From Opitutia bacterium (GTDB lineage: Bacteria; Verrucomicrobiota; Verrucomicrobiia; Opitutales; Opitutaceae), in the NCBI GenBank assembly GCA_947474365.1, contig CANJIU010000008.1:1-64000 (forward strand): a DNA stretch of 64,000 nt. The letters are read 5' to 3'. Positions 37,312 to 46,056 of this stretch are shown here, piece after piece. The position numbers and the translations under genes are program-made. The number at the start of each line of letters is the position of its first letter. Position 1 is the first letter of the stretch. The notes beneath the pieces are model-generated. The model made no database searches. It saw only the letters and a list, made by a program, of their open reading frames with translations, and was not told the origin of the DNA.

Positions 37312-37839
37312 ATGCGCTTCGCTGCCCTCGTCTTCGTCCTCCTCTTGCCGTTGGCCATTCCGCGCGCGGCCGAGCCGCCACCCGTTGCGTCTACCGGCAG
37401 TTCCGCCCCATGGCCGGCGGCCCGGACGCCCCACGAGCGCGCGCTGGTGCGCTACTACACGGCCGTAAACGAGGGCAACCTCGACGCGGCATTGGCGGAG
37501 CTCGGCGAGACGTTTCACAGCGAGGCGGCGTTTCCCGGGGGGAGGAAGAACGACCGCGCCGGCTTCAGGGAGTTTCTCTCGCTGCTGCGCACCGCATTTC
37601 CCGACGCCCGGATTGAGATCGTGGAATTCATCGGTGACGGCGACACCACGGTGTGCCGATATACGTTCTCCGGAACGCATCGCGCCAAGTTCCTGAATCT
37701 GCGCCCCACACGGAAGACGGCCACGGCGGGCGGCCTCGACATCTGGCGTTTTCAGGGCAACCAGATCCAGATGCTGCAGGGGCACTTTGACTCGCTCGGT
37801 CTGCTCGTGCAACTCGGCCTCGTTCCCGAGGTGAAATGA
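37312..37839 (+). CDS. Exported SnoaL-like (NTF2-fold) protein
   Basis: The protein has 175 residues with the signal peptide MRFAALVFVLLLPLAIPRAA. The rest is a SnoaL/ester-cyclase-like NTF2 fold: RALVRYYTAVNEGNLDAAL, FPGGRKNDRAGFREFLSLLRTAFPDARIE-type helix-strand order, CRYTFSGTHRAKF, and GLDIWRFQGNQI followed by HFDSLGLLVQLGL. Cytoplasmic relatives act as polyketide cyclases or isomerases. Export to the periplasm is unusual and suggests action on, or carriage of, the product after export. Its stop overlaps the P450 start (ATGA). Confidence 0.82.
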   Translation: MRFAALVFVLLLPLAIPRAAEPPPVASTGSSAPWPAARTPHERALVRYYTAVNEGNLDAALAELGETFHSEAAFPGGRKNDRAGFREFLSLLRTAFPDARIEIVEFIGDGDTTVCRYTFSGTHRAKFLNLRPTRKTATAGGLDIWRFQGNQIQMLQGHFDSLGLLVQLGLVPEVK

Positions 37840-39158
37840 TGTCCACGTCCGGCTCGATTACGCCGCCGCCCAAACTGCGGCTGTCCCTACTCGGCGCATG
37901 GCGGGCGCAGCGCAAGGGGTGGCTCGATCAATTCGTCCGGCTGCAGGCGGAGCACGGCGATCTCGTCGAACTGCAGCTGGGGCGACGCCGGGTTTTTCTC
38001 CTCTCCGATCCGGCATTGATCCACGAGGTGCTCGCCCTCGCCAAGCCGGTGATGAAGGAGCGAGGGCTGCAGGTAAACGCGCGGCTCTTTCTCGGTGACG
38101 GACTACTGACAAGCCAGGGAGAAACCTACAAGCGCCAGCGGCAACTCGGCCGGCCGGCGGTGCAAGCGGAACATTTTCCGGCGCAGGCGGCGGTTATCCA
38201 GGACTGTTTTGAGCGCACCCAAGCCCCTTGGCGCGATGGCGAAAGTCGCGACCTCGCGCGCGAGTGCGCCGACGTCACCCTGCGCGCCGCGGCTGAGAGT
38301 GTGTTGGGGGTGAATTTCGACCGCCAGCTTGCCGCCACCCACGCGTGGCTCGAGGAGATTTCCGAATTTGCCCGGCGGGCCATTTCAAATCCGCTCTATT
38401 TCGTCTACCAACACCTCCCGCTCCCACGACCGATCCGCTTTCGGCGCGCGCGGGCCGGGCTCAACCGGATGCTGGAAGAGGCGCTCAGCGCCAGCCGGGG
38501 CCGGCCGACCTGGCTCGGCCACCTTGAGGCCGCCGGGGGTGAATTGACGCCCGCGCAGATTCGCGATCTCGCGAAGTCCGTTCTGCTGGCCGGATACGAA
38601 ACGACCGCCAATGCGTTGGCGTGGACCCTCTACCTCATCAGCGGGAATCCCGGGGTGGAGCGACAGTTGCTCCAGGAATTCGCCGCCGCACCGCCATCGG
38701 CGGCGACGGATCCGCTGCCGGCCCTACCCTACACGCTTCAAGTCGTGCGAGAGTCGATGCGGCTTTATCCCCCGGTCTGGATCGTTGGTCGCGAAGCCCT
38801 GACCGACATCGATCTCGGACGCCTGCAACTGCGCCGAGGCGACACGGTCTACATGAGCCAGTATATCGTTCACCGGGACCCGCGCCATTTTCCCAACCCG
38901 ACGCGCTTCGATCCGGAGCGGTTCGCCAGCGGCAATAACCACGCTGGGACCACGCCGGCGTATTTTCCCTTCGGTGCCGGACCCCGCAGTTGCATCGGAA
39001 AACAATTCGCGCTGCAGGAACTCGCGCTGGGATTGCGCCACTGGCTGCCGCGCTGGCGTTTTGTCATCGACCGCCCCGAACCGATCGGCTTAGACGCAGT
39101 GGTCACCCTGAAGCCATTGGGCCGCCTCCGCATGAAAGTCTTCCGACGCACGGCATGA
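37836..39158 (+). CDS. Cytochrome P450 of the biosynthetic cluster
   Basis: The protein has 440 residues. The I-helix LLAGYETTANAL near residue 250 has the full acid-alcohol-type pair. ExxR is in VVRESMRLYPP near residue 304, and the heme ligand is Cys386 in FPFGAGPRSCIGKQFA. The class resembles bacterial fatty-acid or terpene hydroxylases related to eukaryotic CYP4/CYP102 types and differs clearly from the first P450 in this window. It has no fused reductase. The gene overlaps both neighbours by ATGA junctions, which implies coupled translation with the SnoaL-like protein and the Rieske oxygenase. Confidence 0.94.
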   Translation: MMSTSGSITPPPKLRLSLLGAWRAQRKGWLDQFVRLQAEHGDLVELQLGRRRVFLLSDPALIHEVLALAKPVMKERGLQVNARLFLGDGLLTSQGETYKRQRQLGRPAVQAEHFPAQAAVIQDCFERTQAPWRDGESRDLARECADVTLRAAAESVLGVNFDRQLAATHAWLEEISEFARRAISNPLYFVYQHLPLPRPIRFRRARAGLNRMLEEALSASRGRPTWLGHLEAAGGELTPAQIRDLAKSVLLAGYETTANALAWTLYLISGNPGVERQLLQEFAAAPPSAATDPLPALPYTLQVVRESMRLYPPVWIVGREALTDIDLGRLQLRRGDTVYMSQYIVHRDPRHFPNPTRFDPERFASGNNHAGTTPAYFPFGAGPRSCIGKQFALQELALGLRHWLPRWRFVIDRPEPIGLDAVVTLKPLGRLRMKVFRRTA

Positions 39159-40072
39159 ACTTCAATCATCCCGATCGGGTCGTCCAATCCTGGTACCCCG
39201 CGATGCGGTCGCGTGGCCTGGGACGCGGCAAGGCCCGCAGCCTCGACCTGCTCCGCCGGCGCATCGTGCTTTATCGCGACGCAGGCGGCCAGGTTCATGC
39301 ACTGGACGGCCAATGTCCCCATCTCGGGGCCGACCTCGGCCATGGCAAAGTCCAGGGCACCGAGCTGCGCTGTGCGTATCATCACTGGTGTTTCGGCCCG
39401 AATGGCGCGTGCACCCGCGCGCCGTTCTTTGACGCACCGCCGGCACGTCGCACCCGGAGCTATCCCGTATACGAGGCATGGGGCATGATTTGGATTTTCA
39501 ACGGACCGGCACCGCTCTTCCCGGGACCGTGGGAAGTGGTCGGCAGTGGCGCACGGGTTTTTCGGGTCTACACGGACCACCTGCCGGTCCATCCCCACCT
39601 CATCACCCTGAATGGAATGGACGCCTGTCACTTCAGCGCGCTGCATCCGATGGCACAGACGCGCGCACCGGAGGTGAGCCAGGAGGACGCCTTTCGCACC
39701 ACGCTGCGAATTGGCGGCCGACCGCACTCGCGGCTGCTCCGTTGGTTCATCGGCTCGCCCACGGACGAATTGATCGGAGAATTCACCGTGCTCGGCGGCA
39801 ACATCTCGTTCGCCACGGTAACCTATCCCCACACGTTCAAGGTGGTGTTCGCGACCGATCCCACCGGTCCGGCAACCTGCCGGTCGATCACGTTTCTGAT
39901 CTTCCCCCGGGGTGTACGGCTGCGGCCGCTGTTTGCGCTCGGCGTTCTACTCGCGGTGCTGCCAGATGATCGAAGGATTTTCTTCGGACTGAAGTTTCAG
40001 CCGGGCTTCAGCGAGCACGACGCCTGCGCCCGGAGCTTTTACGAACAAGTCAACGCGATGGCCACGTGGTGA
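39155..40072 (+). CDS. Rieske non-heme iron oxygenase
   Basis: The protein has 305 residues, with the start at MNFNHPDRVVQSWYPA overlapping the P450 stop (ATGA). The Rieske cluster ligands are C54-P-H56 and C73-A-Y-H76. The mononuclear iron site is D156-A-C-H159-F-S-A-L-H164, so the catalytic domain is intact. The short length and C-terminal hydrophobic stretch resemble ring-hydroxylating and cholesterol-7-desaturase-like oxygenases. It hydroxylates or desaturates the cluster product. Reductase and ferredoxin partners must be supplied from elsewhere. Confidence 0.9.
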   Translation: MNFNHPDRVVQSWYPAMRSRGLGRGKARSLDLLRRRIVLYRDAGGQVHALDGQCPHLGADLGHGKVQGTELRCAYHHWCFGPNGACTRAPFFDAPPARRTRSYPVYEAWGMIWIFNGPAPLFPGPWEVVGSGARVFRVYTDHLPVHPHLITLNGMDACHFSALHPMAQTRAPEVSQEDAFRTTLRIGGRPHSRLLRWFIGSPTDELIGEFTVLGGNISFATVTYPHTFKVVFATDPTGPATCRSITFLIFPRGVRLRPLFALGVLLAVLPDDRRIFFGLKFQPGFSEHDACARSFYEQVNAMATW

Positions 40073-40126
40073 CGGACGACGGACCGTCCCGGGAACGTTG
40101 ACTCGAGCGCTCCGGCAGCAACTCGC

Positions 40127-41380
40127 ATGGCCCGCATCGTTATCATCACCTACGGTTCGCTCGGGGATCTCCATCCGGCGATCGCACTCGCGCTGCGCCT
40201 CCGCGATCGCGGACACCGCGCTGAGATCGCCACCAGCGAGCCTTACCGTCCGAGAATCGCCGCGCTCGGACTTCCGTTTCACGGAGTGCGGCCGAGTCTG
40301 TCGATTGCGGACGAGGCGGTATTGCGTCGAATCATGGACGGCATGAACGGTTCGGTGCATCTGATGCGCGACCTGGTCTATCCCTCTGCCCCGGAGATGT
40401 TCGCCGATCTCGCTCCGGTTGTCGCCGGCGCCGATCTGTTCGTCGCCGGCGAAATGGTGTGCGTGGCACCGCTCCTGAGCGAAATCACGGGGGTGCGCCG
40501 GGCGTTTTTCGCGCTCTCACCGATCTCATTTTTCACCGTTCACGATCCCTCGCTGATGCCCGGACCGCCCGGCACGCGTTTTTTCCAATCACTGGGTCCG
40601 ACCGCCAATCGCGCGATGCGAACCATGGCTCGCATCAGTTCCTACCGATGGTGGGCGCCATTGCGCGAACTCCATCGTTCCGTCGGCGTGCCGCCGGGCC
40701 GCTCGCCGTTTTTCGAGGGCAAGTTTTCGCCCCATCTCAACCTCGCCCTGTTTTCCAATGCGCTGCAGGCGCCACCGCCTGACTGGCCGCCCCACACGGA
40801 GCAGACTGGATTCCTGTTCCACGACGAGGCCGATCAGCATCCGCAACTTCCACCCACCGTGGAGAAATTCTTCAACGCGGGAGAACCTCCCCTCGTCTTC
40901 ACCCTCGGCTCCGCCGCCGTGCACCTCGCCGGGGACTTTTACGCCCAGAGCGCACGCGCCGCGGAGATTCTCGGTCGCCGGGCGCTGCTGCTCCTCGGGC
41001 CGAATTCCGCACCGGGGGCCCTGCCACCCTCGGTTCTGCCGTGGGATTACCTCCCGTACGCACAGGTTTTCCCCCGGGCCGCCGCCGTCGTGCATCAGGG
41101 CGGGATCGGCACCACCGCGCAGGTGCTGAGGGCGGGCCGGCCGATGGTCGTCGTGCCTTATGCTCACGACCAGTTCGACAACGCGGCTCGGGCCGCACGG
41201 CTCGGAGCCGCACGCGAAGTCTCCCGCCGCGAGTACCGCGCCGCCAACGTGGCCGCAACCCTCGTCGGTTTGCTCGCCAATCCGACCTCGGCCGACGCCG
41301 CCCGCGAAATCGGCGAACACATCCGCGCCGAACGGGGGCTGGAGCGCGCCTGCGACGCAATCGAACGCGCCCTGCCGTAA
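40127..41380 (+). CDS. GT1-family (UGT-like) glycosyltransferase
   Basis: The protein has 417 residues. The N-terminal acceptor domain starts MARIVIITYGSLGDLHPAIALA. The C-terminal donor domain has the UDP-sugar signature VVHQGGIGTTAQVLRAGRPMVVVPYAHDQ with His323. The pattern resembles sterol, rhamnosyl and macrolide glycosyltransferases, so the acceptor is likely lipophilic. It is the last plus-strand gene of the cluster, 54 bases after the Rieske oxygenase, and would cap the product with a sugar before export. Confidence 0.92.
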   Translation: MARIVIITYGSLGDLHPAIALALRLRDRGHRAEIATSEPYRPRIAALGLPFHGVRPSLSIADEAVLRRIMDGMNGSVHLMRDLVYPSAPEMFADLAPVVAGADLFVAGEMVCVAPLLSEITGVRRAFFALSPISFFTVHDPSLMPGPPGTRFFQSLGPTANRAMRTMARISSYRWWAPLRELHRSVGVPPGRSPFFEGKFSPHLNLALFSNALQAPPPDWPPHTEQTGFLFHDEADQHPQLPPTVEKFFNAGEPPLVFTLGSAAVHLAGDFYAQSARAAEILGRRALLLLGPNSAPGALPPSVLPWDYLPYAQVFPRAAAVVHQGGIGTTAQVLRAGRPMVVVPYAHDQFDNAARAARLGAAREVSRREYRAANVAATLVGLLANPTSADAAREIGEHIRAERGLERACDAIERALP

Positions 41381-41388
41381 TTCAGCCC

Positions 41389-41670
41389 CTACTCAAGATC
41401 CACCAATACCAGGATGAGCACCAAAATTCCAAGAAATGTGACCAATGTCGCACAAATCCGGTAAAATCGGATCTGCCGGCGCGCCTCGTCCTCCGTCATA
41501 TCCCCGTCCTTCGCCCGCTCCTCGACCGACATTCGGTGTCGGGGCAGCCGCCATTGCAAAACCATCCCGGTGACCGCCAGCAAGATTGCGGCCGCCACCC
41601 CGCTCTCGGTGAAGAAATTGGACGCCGCCAAAACGTGGGGAATAGGAAGCAGCGATTGAAGCGTGGTCAT
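41389..41670 (-). CDS. Small membrane protein with two membrane segments
   Basis: The protein has 93 residues. The first membrane segment is GVAAAILLAVTGMVL and the second is TLVTFLGILVLILVLV, joined by a charged cytoplasmic loop (MSVEERAKDGDMTEDEARRQIRF). I do not recognise the family. It is convergent with the glycosyltransferase gene, with an 8-base gap, and lies 24 bases downstream of the M20 amidohydrolase stop region on the same strand, so it may be cotranscribed with the pyrimidine gene. No function is proposed. Confidence 0.72.
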   Translation of the reverse strand: MTTLQSLLPIPHVLAASNFFTESGVAAAILLAVTGMVLQWRLPRHRMSVEERAKDGDMTEDEARRQIRFYRICATLVTFLGILVLILVLVDLE

Positions 41671-41694
41671 GTTTTCGGCGGGTGCAGAGCGGTA

Positions 41695-42951
41695 TTAGGC
41701 GAAGGGCAAGTTTCTTATCCACGCAATGGTCTTGTCGGCCAGGCGGTCAAAGGCCGCCACGCACAGTTCGAGGTGCGCCTCCGTCGTGTCCTCGATCTTG
41801 TTGTGGCTGATCCCATGCAGGCTCTGGACGAACATCATCACCGTCGGCACGCCGGTGCCGCAGACCTCCGCCGCGTCGTGCAACGGCCCGGAAGGCAGGC
41901 GGTGCCCCCCCCCCGCCGTCTCCACGATCGCCTCGCTGCACAGCGCAATCAGTTCCGGATGAAACGGCCGCGGTTCAATTTGCCAGAGACGTTCCCATGT
42001 CACCGTGACGCCGCCTTCCCGCGCAAACTGTTCGCTCGCCGCCTTGGCTTCAGTCAGCATTCGCGCAAGAGCGGCGGGATCCAGGTGCCGCTGGTCGAGC
42101 GTAATTCGGCACTCCTCCACCACGCTGGTGACGATGCCCGGTTTGGTCGTGCAGGAGCCGATCGTGCACACGCCCCCGGCACTGCGCTCCGCAATGCGAT
42201 ATACCTCCGGACTCATCTTTGCCGCCGCCAGAAACGCATCCTTGCGCCGGTTCATTGGCGTGCTGCCGGAATGCGCCGCCTGCCCGTGAAACGTCAGCGC
42301 GTGGCGTTCGACGCCAAACGTGCCCAGCACCGCGCCCAAGGGCAGACCGAGATCCAGCAGCACCGGGCCCTGCTCGATATGGAGCTCAATATAAGCGACC
42401 GCATATTTCAATTCACCACCGCTCTCCTTCACCCGCTCAAACTCGATGCCGACGTTCCTCAGCGCGTCGGGCAACGTAATCCCATCGCGGTCCCGGAGCC
42501 CCCGGGCCTCGTCCATGTTGAGTGAACCGGAACACGCCGAGGAACCGAAGAGGCTCTTGCCAAATCGGGCCCCCTCTTCGTCCGCCCAGTCGACGAGCCG
42601 TACCGTGACCGGCGGTCGACCGTGATATTGCGCGTTGAGCCGGCGCAGAATTTCCACGCCCGCCATCACATTGAGACAGCCGTCGAGCCAGCCGCCGTTG
42701 GGCACGGAGTCCATGTGCCCGCCGATCACGAGCGTCCGTTCAGAATCGCCCCGTAGGGTTGCCCAAAGATTTCCCGCGGCGTCTGGGGCGATTTCAACTG
42801 GCAGTTCCTGCAGTTTGCTGCGCAACCACGCCCGGGCATCGAGCCACTTGCCGGTGAATGCCACGCGCTGGGCGCCGTTGTCATCTCCGGTGAGACGACG
42901 AAGCTCCTTCAGTTCGGCAACGGTCCGCTGGGGCTTAAGGAGCGCGTTCAT
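41695..42951 (-). CDS. M20-family N-carbamoyl-beta-alanine/allantoate amidohydrolase
   Basis: The protein has 418 residues. Binuclear zinc ligands are visible: H79 in GGHMDS, D90 in GGWLDG, E125/E126 in DWADEEGARF, His in YIELHIEQGP and the late His in SLHGISHNKIEDT. The family removes carbamoyl groups from N-carbamoyl amino acids or allantoate. Next to uracil-degradation genes, beta-ureidopropionase is the best reading: N-carbamoyl-beta-alanine to beta-alanine, CO2 and ammonia. It is divergent from preA. A run of ten G (C10 on the plus strand at 41905-41914) encodes AGGGH and could slip. Confidence 0.9.
   Translation of the reverse strand: MNALLKPQRTVAELKELRRLTGDDNGAQRVAFTGKWLDARAWLRSKLQELPVEIAPDAAGNLWATLRGDSERTLVIGGHMDSVPNGGWLDGCLNVMAGVEILRRLNAQYHGRPPVTVRLVDWADEEGARFGKSLFGSSACSGSLNMDEARGLRDRDGITLPDALRNVGIEFERVKESGGELKYAVAYIELHIEQGPVLLDLGLPLGAVLGTFGVERHALTFHGQAAHSGSTPMNRRKDAFLAAAKMSPEVYRIAERSAGGVCTIGSCTTKPGIVTSVVEECRITLDQRHLDPAALARMLTEAKAASEQFAREGGVTVTWERLWQIEPRPFHPELIALCSEAIVETAGGGHRLPSGPLHDAAEVCGTGVPTVMMFVQSLHGISHNKIEDTTEAHLELCVAAFDRLADKTIAWIRNLPFA
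41905..41914. repeat. C10 homopolymer within the amidohydrolase gene
   Basis: Ten consecutive C on the plus strand (G on the coding strand) lie in the last quarter of the gene and encode consecutive glycines. The frame is intact here. Such a run is a natural hotspot for slippage and for sequencing error. Confidence 0.9.
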
Positions 42952-43234
42952 GTTTGAATCTCCCTAGGAGAAAAAGCACCGCCAGACGCCGCGTTTGGGG
43001 TCGCACGGAATCACTTTTTCCAACTTAACTGACTCCACTCGGTTCATTCGAAGCCCACGAGATGAGCTGCTTTGTAGCTTGGAAAGTAGGAAGCCCCGGA
43101 CCACATTCAATCCGCATCTCAGCTGCCGATCCCGATAAGACACAGGTCTTTTCCGCATCCGACCGGCAGCCGTTCCTCGATTGGCGCGCCGCGCGCACGG
43201 CTTCTGCTTCGTTCACCCCAAGCCCTTCCCTCCC

Positions 43235-44377
43235 ATGCCCACACTCGCCACTACCGTCGACGGTCTGAAGCTCCCCAATCCGTTTGTCATCGGTTCCGGC
43301 CCTCCCGGCACCAATCTCAGTGTCATCAACCGCGCCTTCAAGGAGGGCTGGGGCGCCGTGATCGCCAAAACCGTCAGCCTGGACGCCTCGAAAGTCGTGA
43401 ACGTCACCCCCCGTTACGCGAAACTGCACGCCCTGAGCGGCGAGGTCATCGGTTGGGAAAACATCGAACTCATCAGCGACCGGCCATTCCGGCTCTGGGA
43501 GGACGAATTCAAGCGCTGCAAGGACGCCCAACCGCCGGGTGCGCTCATCGCCTCCATCATGGAGGAATACAACCGCGACGCCTGGATCGAACTCGTCCAA
43601 CGCTGCGAAGCCGCCGGCGTCGACGCGTTCGAACTCAACTTCTCCTGCCCGCACGGGCTGCCCGAGCGGAAGATGGGCGCCGCCATGGGCCAGGATCCCG
43701 ACATCCTCGAGGAGGTCTGCGGGTGGGTAAAATCCGCCACGAAGAAGCCCGTCTGGGCGAAGATGACGCCCAACATCACCCATATCGAGGAGCCCGGTCG
43801 CGCCGCTCTCCGGGGTGGGGCCACCGGCCTCAGCGCGATCAACACGATCCGCAGTGTCACCAGCATCAATCTCGACACGCTCCGGCCCGACCCGTGTGTG
43901 GAAGGCTACACGACTCCCGGCGGCTACTCCTCCAAGGCCGTAAAACCCATCGCCCTCCGCATGGTGATGGAACTCGCGACCATGATTCGCGCGGAATTTC
44001 CCGACCGCTCACTCTCCGGCCTCGGCGGCATCGAAAGCGGCAACGACGCCGCTCAGTTCATATTACTCGGGTCCGACACCGTGCAGGTGTGCACCGGCGT
44101 GATGAAATTCGGCTACGAGTGCGTGAAGCCGATGTGCGACGAACTGCTTGTGTTCATGGCCAGGCACAAGTTTGAGACGCTGGCCGACTTCAAGGGCAAG
44201 AGCCTGCCGTACTTTACGACCCACGCCGACCTGGTGAAGCGCCAGACCGAGCGCAAGGCCGCCCAAAAAGCCGCCGCCGCCGCGGCCGGCGCCCCGGCGG
44301 TAAAGGTCGTGAAAAGCGATGGCGAATGGACCGGGGACGAATTCGTGAAACAATCCGACGCCCTCTCCCGCGGGTGA
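43235..44377 (+). CDS. preA: Dihydropyrimidine dehydrogenase subunit PreA, lacking the ferredoxin domain
   Basis: The protein has 380 residues, with the start at MPTLATTVDGLKLPNPF. It reduces uracil or thymine to the dihydro form, using an FMN TIM-barrel. Landmarks are FVIGSGPPGTN, KTVSLDASKVVNVTPRY, ELNFSCPHGLPERKMG with the catalytic Cys138, KMTPNI, and LSGLGGIESGNDAAQFILLG. E. coli PreA continues with two 4Fe-4S motifs at the C-terminus; here the tail is AQKAAAAAAGAPAVKVV followed by a short charged end with no cysteines. The FAD partner PreT is not in the window. Electrons must therefore come from another source. Confidence 0.9.
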   Translation: MPTLATTVDGLKLPNPFVIGSGPPGTNLSVINRAFKEGWGAVIAKTVSLDASKVVNVTPRYAKLHALSGEVIGWENIELISDRPFRLWEDEFKRCKDAQPPGALIASIMEEYNRDAWIELVQRCEAAGVDAFELNFSCPHGLPERKMGAAMGQDPDILEEVCGWVKSATKKPVWAKMTPNITHIEEPGRAALRGGATGLSAINTIRSVTSINLDTLRPDPCVEGYTTPGGYSSKAVKPIALRMVMELATMIRAEFPDRSLSGLGGIESGNDAAQFILLGSDTVQVCTGVMKFGYECVKPMCDELLVFMARHKFETLADFKGKSLPYFTTHADLVKRQTERKAAQKAAAAAAGAPAVKVVKSDGEWTGDEFVKQSDALSRG

Positions 44378-44447
44378 AGCCGCCGAACAAACATTCGCGA
44401 TTGTCCGGCAATTTACCCATCGTCCCGCCCTCGTCCCTTTCTTCCGC

Positions 44448-45947
44448 ATGACCCAAACCCTCACTCCCTGTCCGCACTTCATCGGCGGCGAATGGCTGAC
44501 GCCCACGGGCGCCACCTCGCCGGTCTTCAATCCGTCCACCGGCGACGTGATCGCCGAGTGTCCGATCGGAGGCGCCGCGGAGGTCAACGCCGCCGTCGAG
44601 GCTGCCCAGGCCGCCTTTCCCGCCTGGCGCGAGACTCCAGCGGTCGAGCGGGCGCGCGTCTTTTTCAAATATCGTCAGCTCGTCGAACAGAATTTCGACG
44701 CGATCTGCCGCACCGTCACACGCGAACACGGCAAGACCTACGCCGAGGCCCGCGGCAGCGCCTTTCGCGGACTTGAAAACATCGAATACGCGTGTGGCGT
44801 GCCGTCCCTGCTTTTCGGTGACACGCTCGAAAACCTCGCCCGCGGCGTCGACTGCGAGACCCTGCTCCAACCGCTGGGGGTCACCGTGGGCATCACACCG
44901 TTCAACTTTCCCGCGATGGTACCGCTGTGGATGTTTCCGCTCGCCCTCGCCTGCGGCAATACGTTCGTCCTCAAACCCAGTGAAAAGGTGCCGCTAACTG
45001 CCGTCCTGCTCGCCCAGTTGCTCGAACAGGCGGGATGCCCGAAGGGGGTTTTCAATTTGGTCCACGGCGGCCGCGAATGCGTCGACACGTTGCTCACCCA
45101 TCCGAAGGTCCGCGCGGTTTCCTTCGTCGGGTCCACGCCGATCGCAAAATACATCTACGAAACCGGCACGCGGCACGGGAAACGTGTCCAGGCCAACGGC
45201 GGCGCGAAGAACTACATCGTCATCATGCCCGACGCCGACATCCCGAAGACCGTCGAGGCCCTTTCCACCGCCGCCTTCGGCTGCGCCGGCGAACGCTGCA
45301 TGGCGGGCTCAACCGCCGTGACGGTCGGGAAAGCCGCCGAACGCCTGCTCCCCTCGCTGGTCGAGGCAGCCAAGGTGATCAAGGTGGGCCGCACCGATCA
45401 ACCCGCCCCTGCCTCGCAGCCCGACATGGGCCCAGTCATCACGGCGCAACACCGCGACCGCGTGATGAATCTCGTGGCGAGCGGCGAGAAGGAAGGGGCC
45501 AAGGTAATCGCCGATGGCCGCTCCGCCCGGGTTTCCGACGCCCCGCGCGGCTTCTATCTCGGCGCCACCATCGTCGATGGCGTGGAGGCCAACATGACGC
45601 TCGCCCGCGAGGAGGTCTTCGGGCCCGTACTGAACGTAATGCGCATGGATGATTTGGACTCCGCAATCGCCACCGCCAACGCCTCGGCCTTTGGCAACGG
45701 TGCGGCCATTTTCACCAACAGCGGAGCCGCCGCGCGCGAGTTCAAACATCGCGTGAAGGCGGGGATGGTGGGCATCAACGTCGGCGTCCCTGCCACGATG
45801 GCAATGTTCCCCTTCACGGGCTGGGACGACTCCTTCTACGGCGATCTCCACATCCAGGGCCGCGAAGCCGTGCAGTTCTACACCCAGCAAAAGGTAATCA
45901 CGACCCGCTGGTTCGGCGGAGACGTGGGCGACGTGTGGAAGAAATGA
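44448..45947 (+). CDS. mmsA: CoA-acylating (methyl)malonate-semialdehyde dehydrogenase
   Basis: The protein has 499 residues. It converts malonate semialdehyde, formed from beta-alanine, to acetyl-CoA with NAD and CoA. The aldehyde dehydrogenase landmarks are GITPFNFPAMVPLWM, KPSEKVPLTA, FVGSTPIAKYIY, and the catalytic Cys284 in FGCAGERCMAGS, which is specific to the MmsA/IolA group. The expected C-terminal FTGWDDSFYGDLH is present. It lies 70 bases after preA. Degradation of valine or inositol is another known use of the family, but here the pyrimidine context decides. Confidence 0.95.
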   Translation: MTQTLTPCPHFIGGEWLTPTGATSPVFNPSTGDVIAECPIGGAAEVNAAVEAAQAAFPAWRETPAVERARVFFKYRQLVEQNFDAICRTVTREHGKTYAEARGSAFRGLENIEYACGVPSLLFGDTLENLARGVDCETLLQPLGVTVGITPFNFPAMVPLWMFPLALACGNTFVLKPSEKVPLTAVLLAQLLEQAGCPKGVFNLVHGGRECVDTLLTHPKVRAVSFVGSTPIAKYIYETGTRHGKRVQANGGAKNYIVIMPDADIPKTVEALSTAAFGCAGERCMAGSTAVTVGKAAERLLPSLVEAAKVIKVGRTDQPAPASQPDMGPVITAQHRDRVMNLVASGEKEGAKVIADGRSARVSDAPRGFYLGATIVDGVEANMTLAREEVFGPVLNVMRMDDLDSAIATANASAFGNGAAIFTNSGAAAREFKHRVKAGMVGINVGVPATMAMFPFTGWDDSFYGDLHIQGREAVQFYTQQKVITTRWFGGDVGDVWKK

Positions 45948-46056
45948 CCTGCGCCGTTTCTGCCGACGCCAACGGAGAAAACAGAGCGCGCAAGCGATCG
46001 GGCCTTTTGTGAACTCTCCGTTCCCCCCCCCGTAGAAATTCAGAATCAATCCATTC

